A stretch of DNA of 44,738 nt from Ruminococcus sp. (GTDB lineage: Bacteria > Bacillota > Clostridia > Oscillospirales > Ruminococcaceae): the NCBI GenBank assembly GCA_017543595.1, contig JAFYFU010000019.1, forward strand, positions 99,622-144,359, written 5' to 3'. The notes under the pieces were generated by a model, which did no database searches, was not told where the DNA came from, and saw only the letters and a program-made list of their open reading frames with translations. A program made the position numbers and the translations under genes. Shown one piece after another: positions 1-7,730 of this stretch; the first letter of the stretch is position 1; the number at the start of each line of letters is the position of its first letter.

Positions 1-505
1 AGTCATAAGTGCCTGTAACCGTTCCCGCTGTCGTGTTGTGTACGGGTAACACGCCGTATTCTGCTTCCCCTGACTGCACAGCCTTGAAAACGTCCTCAAA
101 GGTTTTATAGAATATCGGTTTCTTATCCCCGAAAATAAGCTTTGCGGCGGTTTCGGAATTTGCTCCCGAAGTACCCTGACAGCCTATTCTTTCGGCATTT
201 TCAAAATCGGGGACTTTATATTCAATTTCCCTGTTGTCGGAAAGAATCTGCCTGTTCTGCAAAATCTTGCTTATATCCATAATTGTCGTAAACAGCGCAG
301 CCGTGCCGTTTTCGAGTTCGGGATTCTGAGTAAGTTTTTTTATTCTGTCAATGACTTCCTGTTCCCTGCCCCCCTGAAAGACAGGCATATTGTTAATTTT
401 TTTATAATCCGCCACTTCTTTGCAAAATTCCATTCTTTCAAGGAAGAGCGACAATATTTCACTGTCTGTAATATCTATTTTGTCACGAAGTTCCTTTAAA
501 CCCAT
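1..505 (-). CDS. pheA: Chorismate mutase / prephenate dehydratase (P-protein), 5' part
   Basis: This minus-strand gene starts with ATG at 503-505, behind a clear GGAGG, and runs off the left edge, so only about 168 N-terminal residues are visible. Residues 1 to about 85 read as an AroQ-type chorismate mutase: it opens MGLKELRDKID and later has GGREQEVIDRI. From about residue 107 a prephenate dehydratase domain begins, with the substrate-site stretch EYGVLPVHNTTAGTV where most homologues have PVENS. The enzyme should convert chorismate to prephenate and then phenylpyruvate for phenylalanine synthesis in the cytoplasm. The C-terminal ACT regulatory domain would lie outside the window. It has its own promoter, divergent from ruvC. 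Family assignment is firm; the Glu to His change in the dehydratase motif is notable, but its effect is unknown. Confidence 0.88.
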   Translation of the reverse strand, partial: MGLKELRDKIDITDSEILSLFLERMEFCKEVADYKKINNMPVFQGGREQEVIDRIKKLTQNPELENGTAALFTTIMDISKILQNRQILSDNREIEYKVPDFENAERIGCQGTSGANSETAAKLIFGDKKPIFYKTFEDVFKAVQSGEAEYGVLPVHNTTAGTVTGTYD

Positions 506-539
506 TTTTAACCTCCGTATGCGTAAATATGCTGTAAAC

Positions 540-585
540 AGGCAAAAACTGCCTCTCAGCGGATAAATTCGGCAAGCCTGCCGAA
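540..585 (-). promoter_or_regulatory. pheA 5' leader hairpins
   Basis: Between the pheA promoter and its start codon two hairpins can be drawn: TTCGGCA paired with TGCCGAA (568-574 with 579-585), and AGGCA with TGCCT (540-544 with 550-554). Neither is followed by a T-tract, so they are not simple terminators. They may affect mRNA stability or translation of pheA. Function is inference only. Confidence 0.3.
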
Positions 586-598
586 TAACCCATAATTA

Positions 599-627
599 AT
601 TATAACAGATTTTTTTGTAAAAATCAA
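599..627 (-). promoter_or_regulatory. Promoter of pheA (minus strand)
   Basis: Read on the minus strand, TTGATT lies at 622-627 and a perfect TATAAT at 599-604, with a 17-nt spacer and an extended -10 (TGT-TATAAT). The site is about 94 bp upstream of the pheA start and back to back with the ruvC promoter. Confidence 0.65.
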
Positions 628-646
628 TAAAAAAACTTCAAATATA

Positions 647-676
647 TTGCAAAAGGGGAATTAGTTGTGGTATAAT
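647..676 (+). promoter_or_regulatory. Promoter of the ruvC operon
   Basis: TTGCAA at 647-652 and TATAAT at 671-676 are separated by 18 nt, with an extended -10 (TGG-TATAAT). The site lies about 85 bp before ruvC. The leader contains GAATAAC and GTTATTC, which could pair across the region before the start codon. Confidence 0.65.
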
Positions 677-759
677 ATGAAAGTGTATGATGAATAACTG
701 TGACCCGATAAAAAATTTCTTGTTATTCGTTAAATATAATCAGGAATACGGTAAAAACA

Positions 760-1248
760 TTGAATAAATTAAGAATTTTAGGCATAGACCCAGGATATGC
801 AATTGTCGGATTCGGCATACTTGACTATGACGGCTCGGATTTTAAAACCGTTGAATACGGCGCAATACTCACAGAGGCAAATACCCCCTTCCCCGAAAGA
901 ATCAAAGCCATACATACCGATATGGAATATATCTTTCAGAAATATAAGCCCGACTGCATGGCTATGGAAAAACTCTATTTCAATTCAAACCAGAAAACAG
1001 CCATAAATGTAGCGCAGGCAAGGGGTGTCACACTTCTCTCCGCCGCAAAAAGAGATATCCCCATTACGGAATATACGCCTTTACAGGTCAAAATTTCAAT
1101 TACGGGCTACGGACGGGCTACGAAAAATCAGATGATGGAAATGACCCGTCAGCTTCTCAATCTCGCACATATCCCGAAGCCCGATGATGCCGCAGACGCT
1201 CTCGCTGTCGCAATATGCCACGGTCACTCAGCACGTTTCGTCAAATAA
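760..1248 (+). CDS. ruvC: Holliday junction resolvase RuvC
   Basis: RuvC cuts Holliday junctions after branch migration by RuvAB during recombinational repair. The 162-residue protein has the family's normal length. The four catalytic acidic residues are in place: Asp10 in GIDPGY, Glu70 in AMEKLYF, and Asp143 and Asp146 in DDAADALAVA. The start is TTG at 760; an AGGA lies about 14 nt upstream, so initiation may be inefficient. It heads a cluster with ruvA 24 bp downstream and ruvB further on, the usual partners. Nothing about the protein looks abnormal. Confidence 0.96.
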   Translation: MNKLRILGIDPGYAIVGFGILDYDGSDFKTVEYGAILTEANTPFPERIKAIHTDMEYIFQKYKPDCMAMEKLYFNSNQKTAINVAQARGVTLLSAAKRDIPITEYTPLQVKISITGYGRATKNQMMEMTRQLLNLAHIPKPDDAADALAVAICHGHSARFVK

Positions 1249-1271
1249 TTTAAATAAGGTTCGGTGTTCTG

Positions 1272-1886
1272 ATGATATACAGTTTAAAAGGAAAACTTGC
1301 CCTTAAAGAAACAAATTTAGCCGTTGTAGACTGCGGAGGCGTTGGATACGGCTGCAAAACTTCCTATAATACCGTGTCAAGACTCGGAAGTATCGGCAGT
1401 GAAGTCATGCTTTACACCTCTTTGCAGGTCAGGGAGGATTCCGTTGAACTTTTCGGATTTCTCACACAGCAGGAACTGAACTGCTTTAAAATGCTTATAA
1501 GCGTTTCTGGAGTAGGTCCGAAAGCGGCAGTTTCGATTCTGTCCGATATGGACGTACAGAGTTTTGCCTTTGCGGTTGCATCGGGCGACAGCAAGGCTTT
1601 TACACGCACAAAGGGCGTGGGTGCAAAGACCGCACAGAGAATCGTTCTCGAATTAAAGGACAAAATCTCATCGGAAAGCCTTACGGGTTCGGTTTCTTCG
1701 GATATGCAGGCTTATAATATGCCGTCTGCATCGGTTTCGGCATCATCGGTATCGGAAGCCCTTGAAGCCCTCATGGTACTTGGATATTCACAAAGCGAAG
1801 TTGTCCCCGTACTGCGGAAACTTGACCCGTCCCTGAATACTCAGGATTTAATTAAGGAAGCATTGAAGGCTGTGTCTTCAAGATAA
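1272..1886 (+). CDS. ruvA: Holliday junction DNA helicase subunit RuvA
   Basis: RuvA binds four-way junctions as a tetramer and loads the RuvB motor. The 204-residue protein begins MIYSLKGKLA, as RuvA proteins do, with the OB-fold domain over about residues 1-62. Two helix-hairpin-helix motifs follow, readable as GVGPKAAVSILSDM and GVGAKTAQRIVLELKDK. A serine-rich linker then leads to the C-terminal domain III that contacts RuvB (about residues 155-204). The gene lies 24 bp after ruvC and is almost certainly cotranscribed with it. Length and motifs are normal. Confidence 0.96.
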   Translation: MIYSLKGKLALKETNLAVVDCGGVGYGCKTSYNTVSRLGSIGSEVMLYTSLQVREDSVELFGFLTQQELNCFKMLISVSGVGPKAAVSILSDMDVQSFAFAVASGDSKAFTRTKGVGAKTAQRIVLELKDKISSESLTGSVSSDMQAYNMPSASVSASSVSEALEALMVLGYSQSEVVPVLRKLDPSLNTQDLIKEALKAVSSR

Positions 1887-1912
1887 TGCTTTTCAGAAAG
1901 GAATTGTAATAT

Positions 1913-2644
1913 ATGAATCTGGACGAATTACTAAAAGCGGCTATAAAAGACCCTTCAAAGCGTTCCGTTTTTCTTCAAACACTTATAAGAAGCGATGTTT
2001 ATGTCATCTGCAAAAATCCCGTAAAACAGGAACGTGGCAGAGAAGAAGGCGGTATTCAGCTTGAACTTATCACAACGCAGAATCCCCACGGCGAAATCTT
2101 TATCCCGTTTTTCACAAGTTACAGGTCGCTCCAACAGTTCGCAAAAAGATATGTTGACTGCTATAAAATCAACTGTCTGAGACTTTTTGACCTTATACAG
2201 ACAGCCTCCGCCGTACTTAATCCAAATTCCTACGGAAAAGAATTTTCATCTCAGGAAATAAAAAGCATACTCATGATTGCAAGAAATCTCAAAATTAAGG
2301 CTATTTCCTACAATGAGGCGGATATAATAAGTTACAGACCGTGTGAAAGTTCCGTGTCGCATATCACAAAAGCCGCTACAAAATTCCTGTCCAAACAGCC
2401 AAACGTTGACAGGGCTTATATAATGGAAATGATTAAGGGCTGCGAAAAGGCACAGCTTCTTCTCGTCCTCGATATGATGGGCAGTACAAGAAAATTATTC
2501 GTGCCGCTTTCAAAATATCTCTCGAAAATCACAAAGTCAAACGAACATCTGTGCTTTATCAGCATGGAACAGGATATGGGCAAAAAAGCCGCAAGAACCG
2601 TTGACCCGTTCTATGTACGCAAAAAGAGATACTTTGAAAGATAA
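1913..2644 (+). CDS. SseB-family protein
   Basis: This 243-residue cytoplasmic protein has no signal peptide or membrane segment. Residues about 1-110 match the SseB N-terminal domain pattern, most clearly the stretch GEIFIPFFTSYRSLQQF (about 60-76). The second half resembles the SseB C-terminal domain, with a block of hydrophobic strands around QLLLVLDMMGS. SseB was named for enhanced serine sensitivity in E. coli; its molecular role is unclear. The gene sits between ruvA and ruvB and may be cotranscribed with both, but a structured repeat element separates it from ruvB. I see no evidence for a direct role in recombination. Confidence 0.72.
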   Translation: MNLDELLKAAIKDPSKRSVFLQTLIRSDVYVICKNPVKQERGREEGGIQLELITTQNPHGEIFIPFFTSYRSLQQFAKRYVDCYKINCLRLFDLIQTASAVLNPNSYGKEFSSQEIKSILMIARNLKIKAISYNEADIISYRPCESSVSHITKAATKFLSKQPNVDRAYIMEMIKGCEKAQLLLVLDMMGSTRKLFVPLSKYLSKITKSNEHLCFISMEQDMGKKAARTVDPFYVRKKRYFER

Positions 2645-2687
2645 TGATTAAATTAATTCGGAATGCGAAATTATATTATCAGGAGGA

Positions 2688-2784
2688 AGTTTTCGCCCTT
2701 GCCGTATGAACGAACGAAACGCAGTGCAGTGAGTGAATAGGCAAGCCCCAAAAGGCGAAAACTGACGACTTTAAAAAGGGGTGA
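2688..2784 (+). repeat. Structured intergenic element, copy 1, before ruvB
   Basis: A 10-bp basal stem pairs 2688-2697 (AGTTTTCGCC) with 2754-2763 (GGCGAAAACT). A 6-bp upper stem pairs 2698-2703 (CTTGCC) with 2740-2745 (GGCAAG). An 8-nt one-sided bulge, CCCCAAAA, lies at 2746-2753. A tail, TGACGACTTTAAA, follows at once and ends in the Shine-Dalgarno GGGGTGA used by ruvB. A second copy with the same architecture but different, compensated stem sequences lies before ecfA2. An unused AGGAGG at 2681-2686, just left of the stem, may be the older ruvB ribosome-binding site. Confidence 0.75.
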
Positions 2785-2788
2785 AATT

Positions 2789-3838
2789 ATGATACAGACG
2801 GAAGATATGGAATTTGCTCCGAGAGTAATCTCTCCCGAACTCAATCAGGAGGACGGGGACAGCGAAATAACCCTCCGTCCGCAGACCTTGAATGAATATA
2901 TCGGTCAGGACAAAGTTAAGGAAAACCTTGCAATATATATAGAGGCTGCAAAACGCAGGGGCGAACCCCTTGACCATGTGCTTCTGTACGGTCCTCCCGG
3001 ACTCGGAAAAACTACTCTTTCTTCAATAATAGCCCACGAACTCGGCGTAAACCTGAGAATAACAACAGGTCCTGCCATTGAAAGACCCGGGGATTTGGTT
3101 TCGCTCCTTACAAGCCTTTCCGACAATGATGTGCTTTTTATAGACGAAATCCACCGTCTTTCAAGAGCCGTTGAGGAAATTTTATATCCCGCACTTGAAG
3201 ACAGAGTTATTGATATAATAATAGGAAAAGGTCCTTCCGCACGTTCAATAAGAATGGATTTGAAGCCTTTTACGCTCATAGGTGCAACCACAAGGGCGGG
3301 ACAGCTTTCAGCACCTTTGCGTGACCGTTTCGGAGTTATCCAGAGACTTGAATTATATTCAAAGGAACAGCTTACGGATATAATCCGCAGAAGTGCAATA
3401 ATTCTCGGTATACCGTGTACAACGGACGGTGCTGCCGAAATCGCAGGCAGGGCAAGAGGTACGCCCCGTATCGCAAACAGACTGTTAAAAAGAGTCCGTG
3501 ACTTTGCAGATGTTATGGGCAACGGTCAGATTACTCAGCAGATAGCCTCAATCGCACTCAGCCGTCTTGAAATAGACAAACTCGGTCTTGACAGTCTTGA
3601 CAGGCGTATGCTTGAAATGATTATAAAAGGCTACGGCGGAGGTCCTGTCGGACTTGAAACTCTCGCCTCGGCTATCGGTGAGGAAGCCGTCACCATTGAG
3701 GACGTATGCGAACCGTTTTTAATGCAGTTGGGATTCCTCGGACGCACACCAAGAGGACGCTGTGCCACAAAGCTTGCATATGAACATCTCGGATTCAGAC
3801 TGCCCGACAGCGATGATTCGGGGCAGATGTCTTTCTGA
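2789..3838 (+). CDS. ruvB: Holliday junction DNA helicase subunit RuvB
   Basis: RuvB is the hexameric AAA+ motor that drives branch migration with RuvA. The 349-residue protein shows Walker [11 protein letters not shown], Walker B FIDEIHR, the sensor region [19 protein letters not shown] and the C-terminal winged-helix domain with [10 protein letters not shown]. The ATG at 2789 follows GGGGTGA, which is the tail of the structured repeat, so translation should depend on that element's 3' end. The last base of the stop codon is the first base of the next gene's ATG (TGATG), suggesting coupled translation. Confidence 0.97.
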   Translation: MIQTEDMEFAPRVISPELNQEDGDSEITLRPQTLNEYIGQDKVKENLAIYIEAAKRRGEPLDHVLLYGPPGLGKTTLSSIIAHELGVNLRITTGPAIERPGDLVSLLTSLSDNDVLFIDEIHRLSRAVEEILYPALEDRVIDIIIGKGPSARSIRMDLKPFTLIGATTRAGQLSAPLRDRFGVIQRLELYSKEQLTDIIRRSAIILGIPCTTDGAAEIAGRARGTPRIANRLLKRVRDFADVMGNGQITQQIASIALSRLEIDKLGLDSLDRRMLEMIIKGYGGGPVGLETLASAIGEEAVTIEDVCEPFLMQLGFLGRTPRGRCATKLAYEHLGFRLPDSDDSGQMSF

Positions 3839-4362
3839 TGAAATTTTCAAGAAAATATAATTACAAAAATAATTTGAACTTATGGGAAAATTATAAGGAT
3901 TTCCCCATGATAAACGGTCAGGATTTCGGATATGTTTCAAAAATGAGATACGGGCTTTGTCCCATGAGTTTCAACGGCTGTGAAATCATATCCGTTTACA
4001 ATACCCTTGTATACCTCGGAAAACCCGTTCCGATACAGGATATATCGCTTTATATGGAGCGTTACAGGTCACTTTTCGGAATATTCGGCTGTTTTCCGTT
4101 CGGAGTCGGAAAAGCCCTCGATTATTTCGGCATTGAAAACAGAAAATACAGAAAATCGGAAGATGCGGATATATTTATACTCTGTTTCTGGACGGGCAGA
4201 AAATTCATGTCCTCGATTCATACTGTTTTCTGCGTGAAGTCTGCGGACGGCATAAAGGTTTACAACAGGTATAACAACTGTGCGACCGTTAAAACATATA
4301 AAAGCCAAAAAGATATAATCGGTAAAGGGAAAATTATAGTCTTATATAAAATTAATAATTAA
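3838..4362 (+). CDS. C39-like cysteine peptidase-fold protein
   Basis: This 174-residue protein has no signal peptide or membrane segment. The pattern resembles the peptidase C39-like fold: a candidate nucleophile Cys48 in NGCEIISVYNTLVYLG, a glycine-rich GCFPFGVGKALDYFGIE, a candidate His128 in SIHTVFCV, and Asn143 or Asn146 in VYNRYNN as the third residue. Such folds process leader peptides or amide bonds, but in many stand-alone members no substrate is known. The start overlaps the ruvB stop as TGATG, so it is translationally coupled to a DNA-repair gene. No precursor peptide or ABC exporter is adjacent. Fold assignment is moderate; activity is unproven. Confidence 0.55.
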   Translation: MKFSRKYNYKNNLNLWENYKDFPMINGQDFGYVSKMRYGLCPMSFNGCEIISVYNTLVYLGKPVPIQDISLYMERYRSLFGIFGCFPFGVGKALDYFGIENRKYRKSEDADIFILCFWTGRKFMSSIHTVFCVKSADGIKVYNRYNNCATVKTYKSQKDIIGKGKIIVLYKINN

Positions 4363-4389
4363 ATAAATTTATAAAAGGAGAATAAATCA

Positions 4390-5754
4390 ATGGGCAGACT
4401 GTTCGGTAAGGACGGTTTAAAAGGAATAGCCGTAACGGAACTTACCTGCGAACTCGCAATGCAGATAGGACGTGCCGTTGCTTCGGTAATGTCAAACAGT
4501 TCCGAAAATATTTCAATAGTTGTCGGAAAAGATACAAGAGGTTCGGCGGATACGCTCGAAGCCGCTCTCTGTGCAGGTATATGCTCGGCAGGCGCAGACG
4601 CTCTGACTATCGGGAAAATGCCTTCACCCGCCGTTTCGTGCATAGTAAGAAAAAAACGTGCCTGTGCGGGAATCATGATTTCCTATTCGCAGAGAAAAGC
4701 GGAATTTAACGGTATTAAAGTCTTTTCCCCCGAAGGTTTCAGGATAAGTGCGGAAACGGAAGAAGAAATAGAACGCCTTGTACTTGATACCCCGTGGAAA
4801 CTTAATCCCGAACAAAAAATATAATACGGCAGTATTATCCGCTGTGAAAGTGCGGAGGACGACTACATAGAATATGTAACTTCCAAAATCAAAACCGACC
4901 TCACGGGAATGAGAGTTGCCCTTGACTGCGGAAACGGTTCTGCATCTTTCACCGCTCCGAGACTTTTCAAGGAACTCGGTGCGGAAGTAGTCATTATGGG
5001 AAATAATCCTGACAGCACAAATATAAACAAGGACTGCGGTTCTACCGCAATTGAGGGGCTTATGTCATTCACAAAGGAAAACAGTTGTGACTGCGGTCTT
5101 GCCTTTGACGGAGGCGGTGAAAGATGTATTGCCGTTGATGAGGAAGGACAGATAGTTGACGGTGACTGCATAACCGCTCTCTGTGCAAAATATCTCAAAG
5201 AAATAGGCAAGCTGAAAAAAAATACCCTTGTGATAAATCCTGCAAACAATCTGGGGCTTACGCATTTCGGATATGATTTTTATATGGATATTGCCGTTTC
5301 GGGTGCAGATGAGAGAAGTCTGATTAAAAAGCTTGTTTCCGAAGAATTAAGCATAGGCGGTTCGCCTGCGGGATATGTTCTCATGCCCGATGAATCCCCC
5401 GTAAGTGACGGACAGTTCACAGGAGCAAGACTTCTCGAAATTCTCAGAAATTCCGAAAGAAAAATGAGTGAGCTTGCGGCTCTCCTCAAAAAAATGCCGC
5501 AGGTCATGATAAATGTCGCAATAAGCAGATTCGACAGCGAAATCTGGAAAAACGATTCCGAAATAACTTCACTTATCGAACAGTGTGAAAATACTCTCGG
5601 CGAAAACGGCAGAATGTTGGTTCGTGAAGTCGGAAAAGAACCCGTTATAAAAGTCCTCGTCGAAGGAAAGGATTTCGCACAGATAAATTCCATTGCCATT
5701 GAAGTCGCCGAAAAAATCAAAGAACGCTGTACGCATGATGTTAATAAGGAGTAA
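4390..5754 (+). pseudogene. Degenerate GlmM-like phosphohexomutase with in-frame TAA
   Basis: The frame is open from ATG 4390 to 5754 except for one TAA at 4822-4824 (codon 145). Counted through it, the product would be about 454 residues, GlmM's normal length, and it aligns with GlmM from end to end. It opens MGRLFGKDGLKG where GlmM has FGTDGVRG. The phosphoserine loop reads ISYSQRK instead of ISASHNP, keeping the serine at position 100. The metal loop is DGGGER instead of DGDADR. The sugar loop is GGSPAGY instead of GGEQSGH. The phosphate loop is REVGKEP instead of RPSGTEP. Chemistry by the usual mechanism is therefore unlikely even without the stop. The downstream piece could start at ATG 4909 (281 residues) but lacks a good ribosome-binding site there. 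It is either a pseudogene or a non-catalytic paralogue with one nonsense change; a true glmM must exist elsewhere. Confidence 0.8.
4822..4824 (+). other. In-frame TAA interrupting the glmM-like gene
   Basis: Codons run CAA AAA ATA TAA TAC GGC AGT ATT ATC. The frame before and after is the same, and the residues after the stop (YGSIIRCESAEDDYIEYV) fit the GlmM segment expected there. One base change would restore a full-length frame. A GGAGG at 4854-4858 has no ATG, GTG or TTG at usable spacing. Confidence 0.9.
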
Positions 5755-5759
5755 AAATT

Positions 5760-6623
5760 TTGAGAACCGCAGAAAACTGGAAAGACTATAAAATAATTGA
5801 TGCCTCGGACGGAGAAAAGCTCGAAATCTGGGGAGATATAAGCCTTATAAGACCCGACCCGCAGATTATCTGGAAAACCAATAAAAATTCCCCTCTCTGG
5901 ACTAAGGCTGACGGTCACTATCACCGTTCAAATCAGGGGGGCGGTCAGTGGGAGTTCCCGAAAAAACTCCCCGATTCATGGAATATAAATTACGGACAGC
6001 TTAAATTCAATATCCGTCCGACAGGTTTCAAGCATACGGGACTTTTCCCCGAACAGGCTGTAAACTGGGATTTCATGTCCGAAAAAATTAAAAATGCAGG
6101 CAGGGAAATAAACGTTATAAATCTGTTCGCCTATACGGGCGGTGCAACGCTTGCCTGCGCTGCGGCAGGCGCAACAGTCTGCCACGTTGACGCATCTAAG
6201 GGAATGGTTCAGTGGGCAAGGGAAAATGCCTCTGTTTCGGGGCTTTCCGACAAGCCTATAAGATGGATTGTTGACGACTGCGAAAAATTCATAGCCCGTG
6301 AAATACGCAGGGGAAGAAAATATGATGCAGTTATCATGGACCCCCCAAGCTACGGCAGAGGTCCGGGCGGTGAGGTCTGGAAACTCGAAAACTGTGTCTA
6401 TGACCTCGTTAAACTCTGTTCGGGAGTGCTTTCGGACAATCCGCTTTTCTTCCTGATAAACAGCTATACAACAGGGCTTTCCCCGTCCGTAATGGGCTAT
6501 ATTCTCGGAAGTGTCCTGAAAGACAAGGGCGGAAAGGTAAGCTTTGACGAAATCGGTCTGCCCGTGAAATCATCGGGAATGACACTCCCCTGCGGTTCAA
6601 CCGCCATATGGGAAACAAAATAA
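5760..6623 (+). CDS. Class I SAM-dependent methyltransferase, RlmI/RlmK-like core
   Basis: The 287-residue protein belongs to the SAM methyltransferase group that includes RlmI (23S rRNA m5C methylation). The SAM-binding motif is NLFAYTGGATLACAAAGA (about residues 121-138), followed by the acidic HVDASKGMVQWARENA. The catalytic-type loop DPPSYGRGPGGEVW is at about 194-207. No N-terminal PUA domain precedes the core, so it is shorter than RlmI. Start TTG at 5760 follows AAGGAG with good spacing, six bases after the glmM-like frame ends. The likely target is rRNA, but the specific base cannot be told from sequence. Confidence 0.78.
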   Translation: MRTAENWKDYKIIDASDGEKLEIWGDISLIRPDPQIIWKTNKNSPLWTKADGHYHRSNQGGGQWEFPKKLPDSWNINYGQLKFNIRPTGFKHTGLFPEQAVNWDFMSEKIKNAGREINVINLFAYTGGATLACAAAGATVCHVDASKGMVQWARENASVSGLSDKPIRWIVDDCEKFIAREIRRGRKYDAVIMDPPSYGRGPGGEVWKLENCVYDLVKLCSGVLSDNPLFFLINSYTTGLSPSVMGYILGSVLKDKGGKVSFDEIGLPVKSSGMTLPCGSTAIWETK

Positions 6624-6652
6624 TTTAATTAAATTAATAAAAGGTGAAAATT

Positions 6653-6841
6653 ATGGCTGAAAAGAAAAACAAAAGATTTGTCGTTACCTATTCTCAGGAT
6701 TTGGGTACTGTCCAGATTATTCAGGACATTTTGACGGGTGTGAACTATCTCCGCACCAGTGACAGCGGTCTGACTGTTCTTGTTGACGAAAACGGCAAGC
6801 CTATCATAACTGTCCCAGAATCAAAAGAAAAAGAATCTTAA
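6653..6841 (+). CDS. DUF6440 family small protein
   Basis: This 62-residue protein starts at ATG 6653 behind AAGGTG; an upstream in-frame GTG at 6644 lies inside the ribosome-binding site and is unlikely to be used. The sequence shows the small DUF6440 pattern: strands RFVVTYSQ and GTVQIIQDILTGVNYL, then SGLTVLVDENGKPIITV. There is no membrane segment. Its function is unknown. Its stop codon is followed at once by the ecfA1 ATG, so it may help couple translation into the transporter genes. Confidence 0.6.
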   Translation: MAEKKNKRFVVTYSQDLGTVQIIQDILTGVNYLRTSDSGLTVLVDENGKPIITVPESKEKES

Positions 6842-7693
6842 ATGAATAATATAATAGAAATAAAAAACCTGCACTTCTCCTATAAGGACGAATCAGGCAA
6901 TTCTTCCGCAGAAGTCCTGAAAGGTATAGATTTAAACATAAAAGAAGGCGAATTTGTCGCTGTACTCGGTCATAACGGTTCGGGAAAATCCACGCTTGCA
7001 AAGCATATCAACGCAATTTTAATCCCCACTGAGGGAAAAATTACCGTAAACGGAATTGATACCGCTGACGAAAGTAAAATTTTTGAATTAAGACAATGTG
7101 CGGGAATGGTCTTTCAGAATCCCGACAATCAGATAGTATCTTCCGTTGTTGAGGAAGATGTCGCCTTTGCCCTTGAAAATCTCGGTGTACCCTATAAGGA
7201 AATGCGGAAACGTGTTGACAATGCCCTAAAAGCCGTCAATATGTACGAATACCGTTTACATTCCCCGTCACAGCTTTCGGGCGGTCAGAAACAAAGAATA
7301 GCTATCGCAGGAATTATCGCCATGCAGCCGAAATGCATAATTCTTGACGAACCGACTGCCATGCTTGACCCGCAGGGACGAAAAGAAGTAATGTCAACCA
7401 TAAAACGCATGAACCGTGAACAGGGTATAACAATAGTGCTTATAACGCATTACATGAACGAGGCTGCACAGTGTGACCGTGTTGTTGTAATGGACAAGGG
7501 AAATATTGTTCTTGACAATACTCCGAAGGGAGTATTTTCCCATGTACAGGAACTGAAAGACATAGGGCTTGATGTTCCGCAGGTCACGGAACTTGCATGG
7601 GAATTAAAAAAGGCAGGCTATGATATTCCTGACGATATAATAACGGAAGAAGAATGTGTTATGGCAATTCAGAAACTTTTCAAACAAAAATAA
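6842..7693 (+). CDS. ecfA1: ECF transporter ATPase A1
   Basis: EcfA1 is one of two ATPases of the energy-coupling factor module that powers vitamin and metal uptake through exchangeable S components. The 283-residue protein has Walker A GHNGSGKST, the Q-loop region MVFQNPDNQIVSS, signature LSGGQKQR, and Walker B ILDEPTAMLDP followed by the H-loop region ITHYMNEA. The C-terminal extension after about residue 215 is typical of EcfA proteins. It begins right after the DUF6440 stop. No S-component gene is in the window, so this is probably the shared group II module. Confidence 0.95.
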   Translation: MNNIIEIKNLHFSYKDESGNSSAEVLKGIDLNIKEGEFVAVLGHNGSGKSTLAKHINAILIPTEGKITVNGIDTADESKIFELRQCAGMVFQNPDNQIVSSVVEEDVAFALENLGVPYKEMRKRVDNALKAVNMYEYRLHSPSQLSGGQKQRIAIAGIIAMQPKCIILDEPTAMLDPQGRKEVMSTIKRMNREQGITIVLITHYMNEAAQCDRVVVMDKGNIVLDNTPKGVFSHVQELKDIGLDVPQVTELAWELKKAGYDIPDDIITEEECVMAIQKLFKQK

Positions 7694-7730
7694 TAAGGCT
7701 TAAAACAGAATTAAACAGGGGGTTTGGGGG

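Noticed and set aside
2905-3522. 205-codon open frame on the minus strand inside ruvB
   Set aside because: It is fully antisense to a strongly conserved gene, has no ribosome-binding site and an unnatural composition.
4822-4824. Possible reassigned stop codon (TAA read as sense)
   Set aside because: All other genes in the window end normally at TAA and none has internal TAA, so a changed genetic code is not supported; local read-through or mutation is enough.
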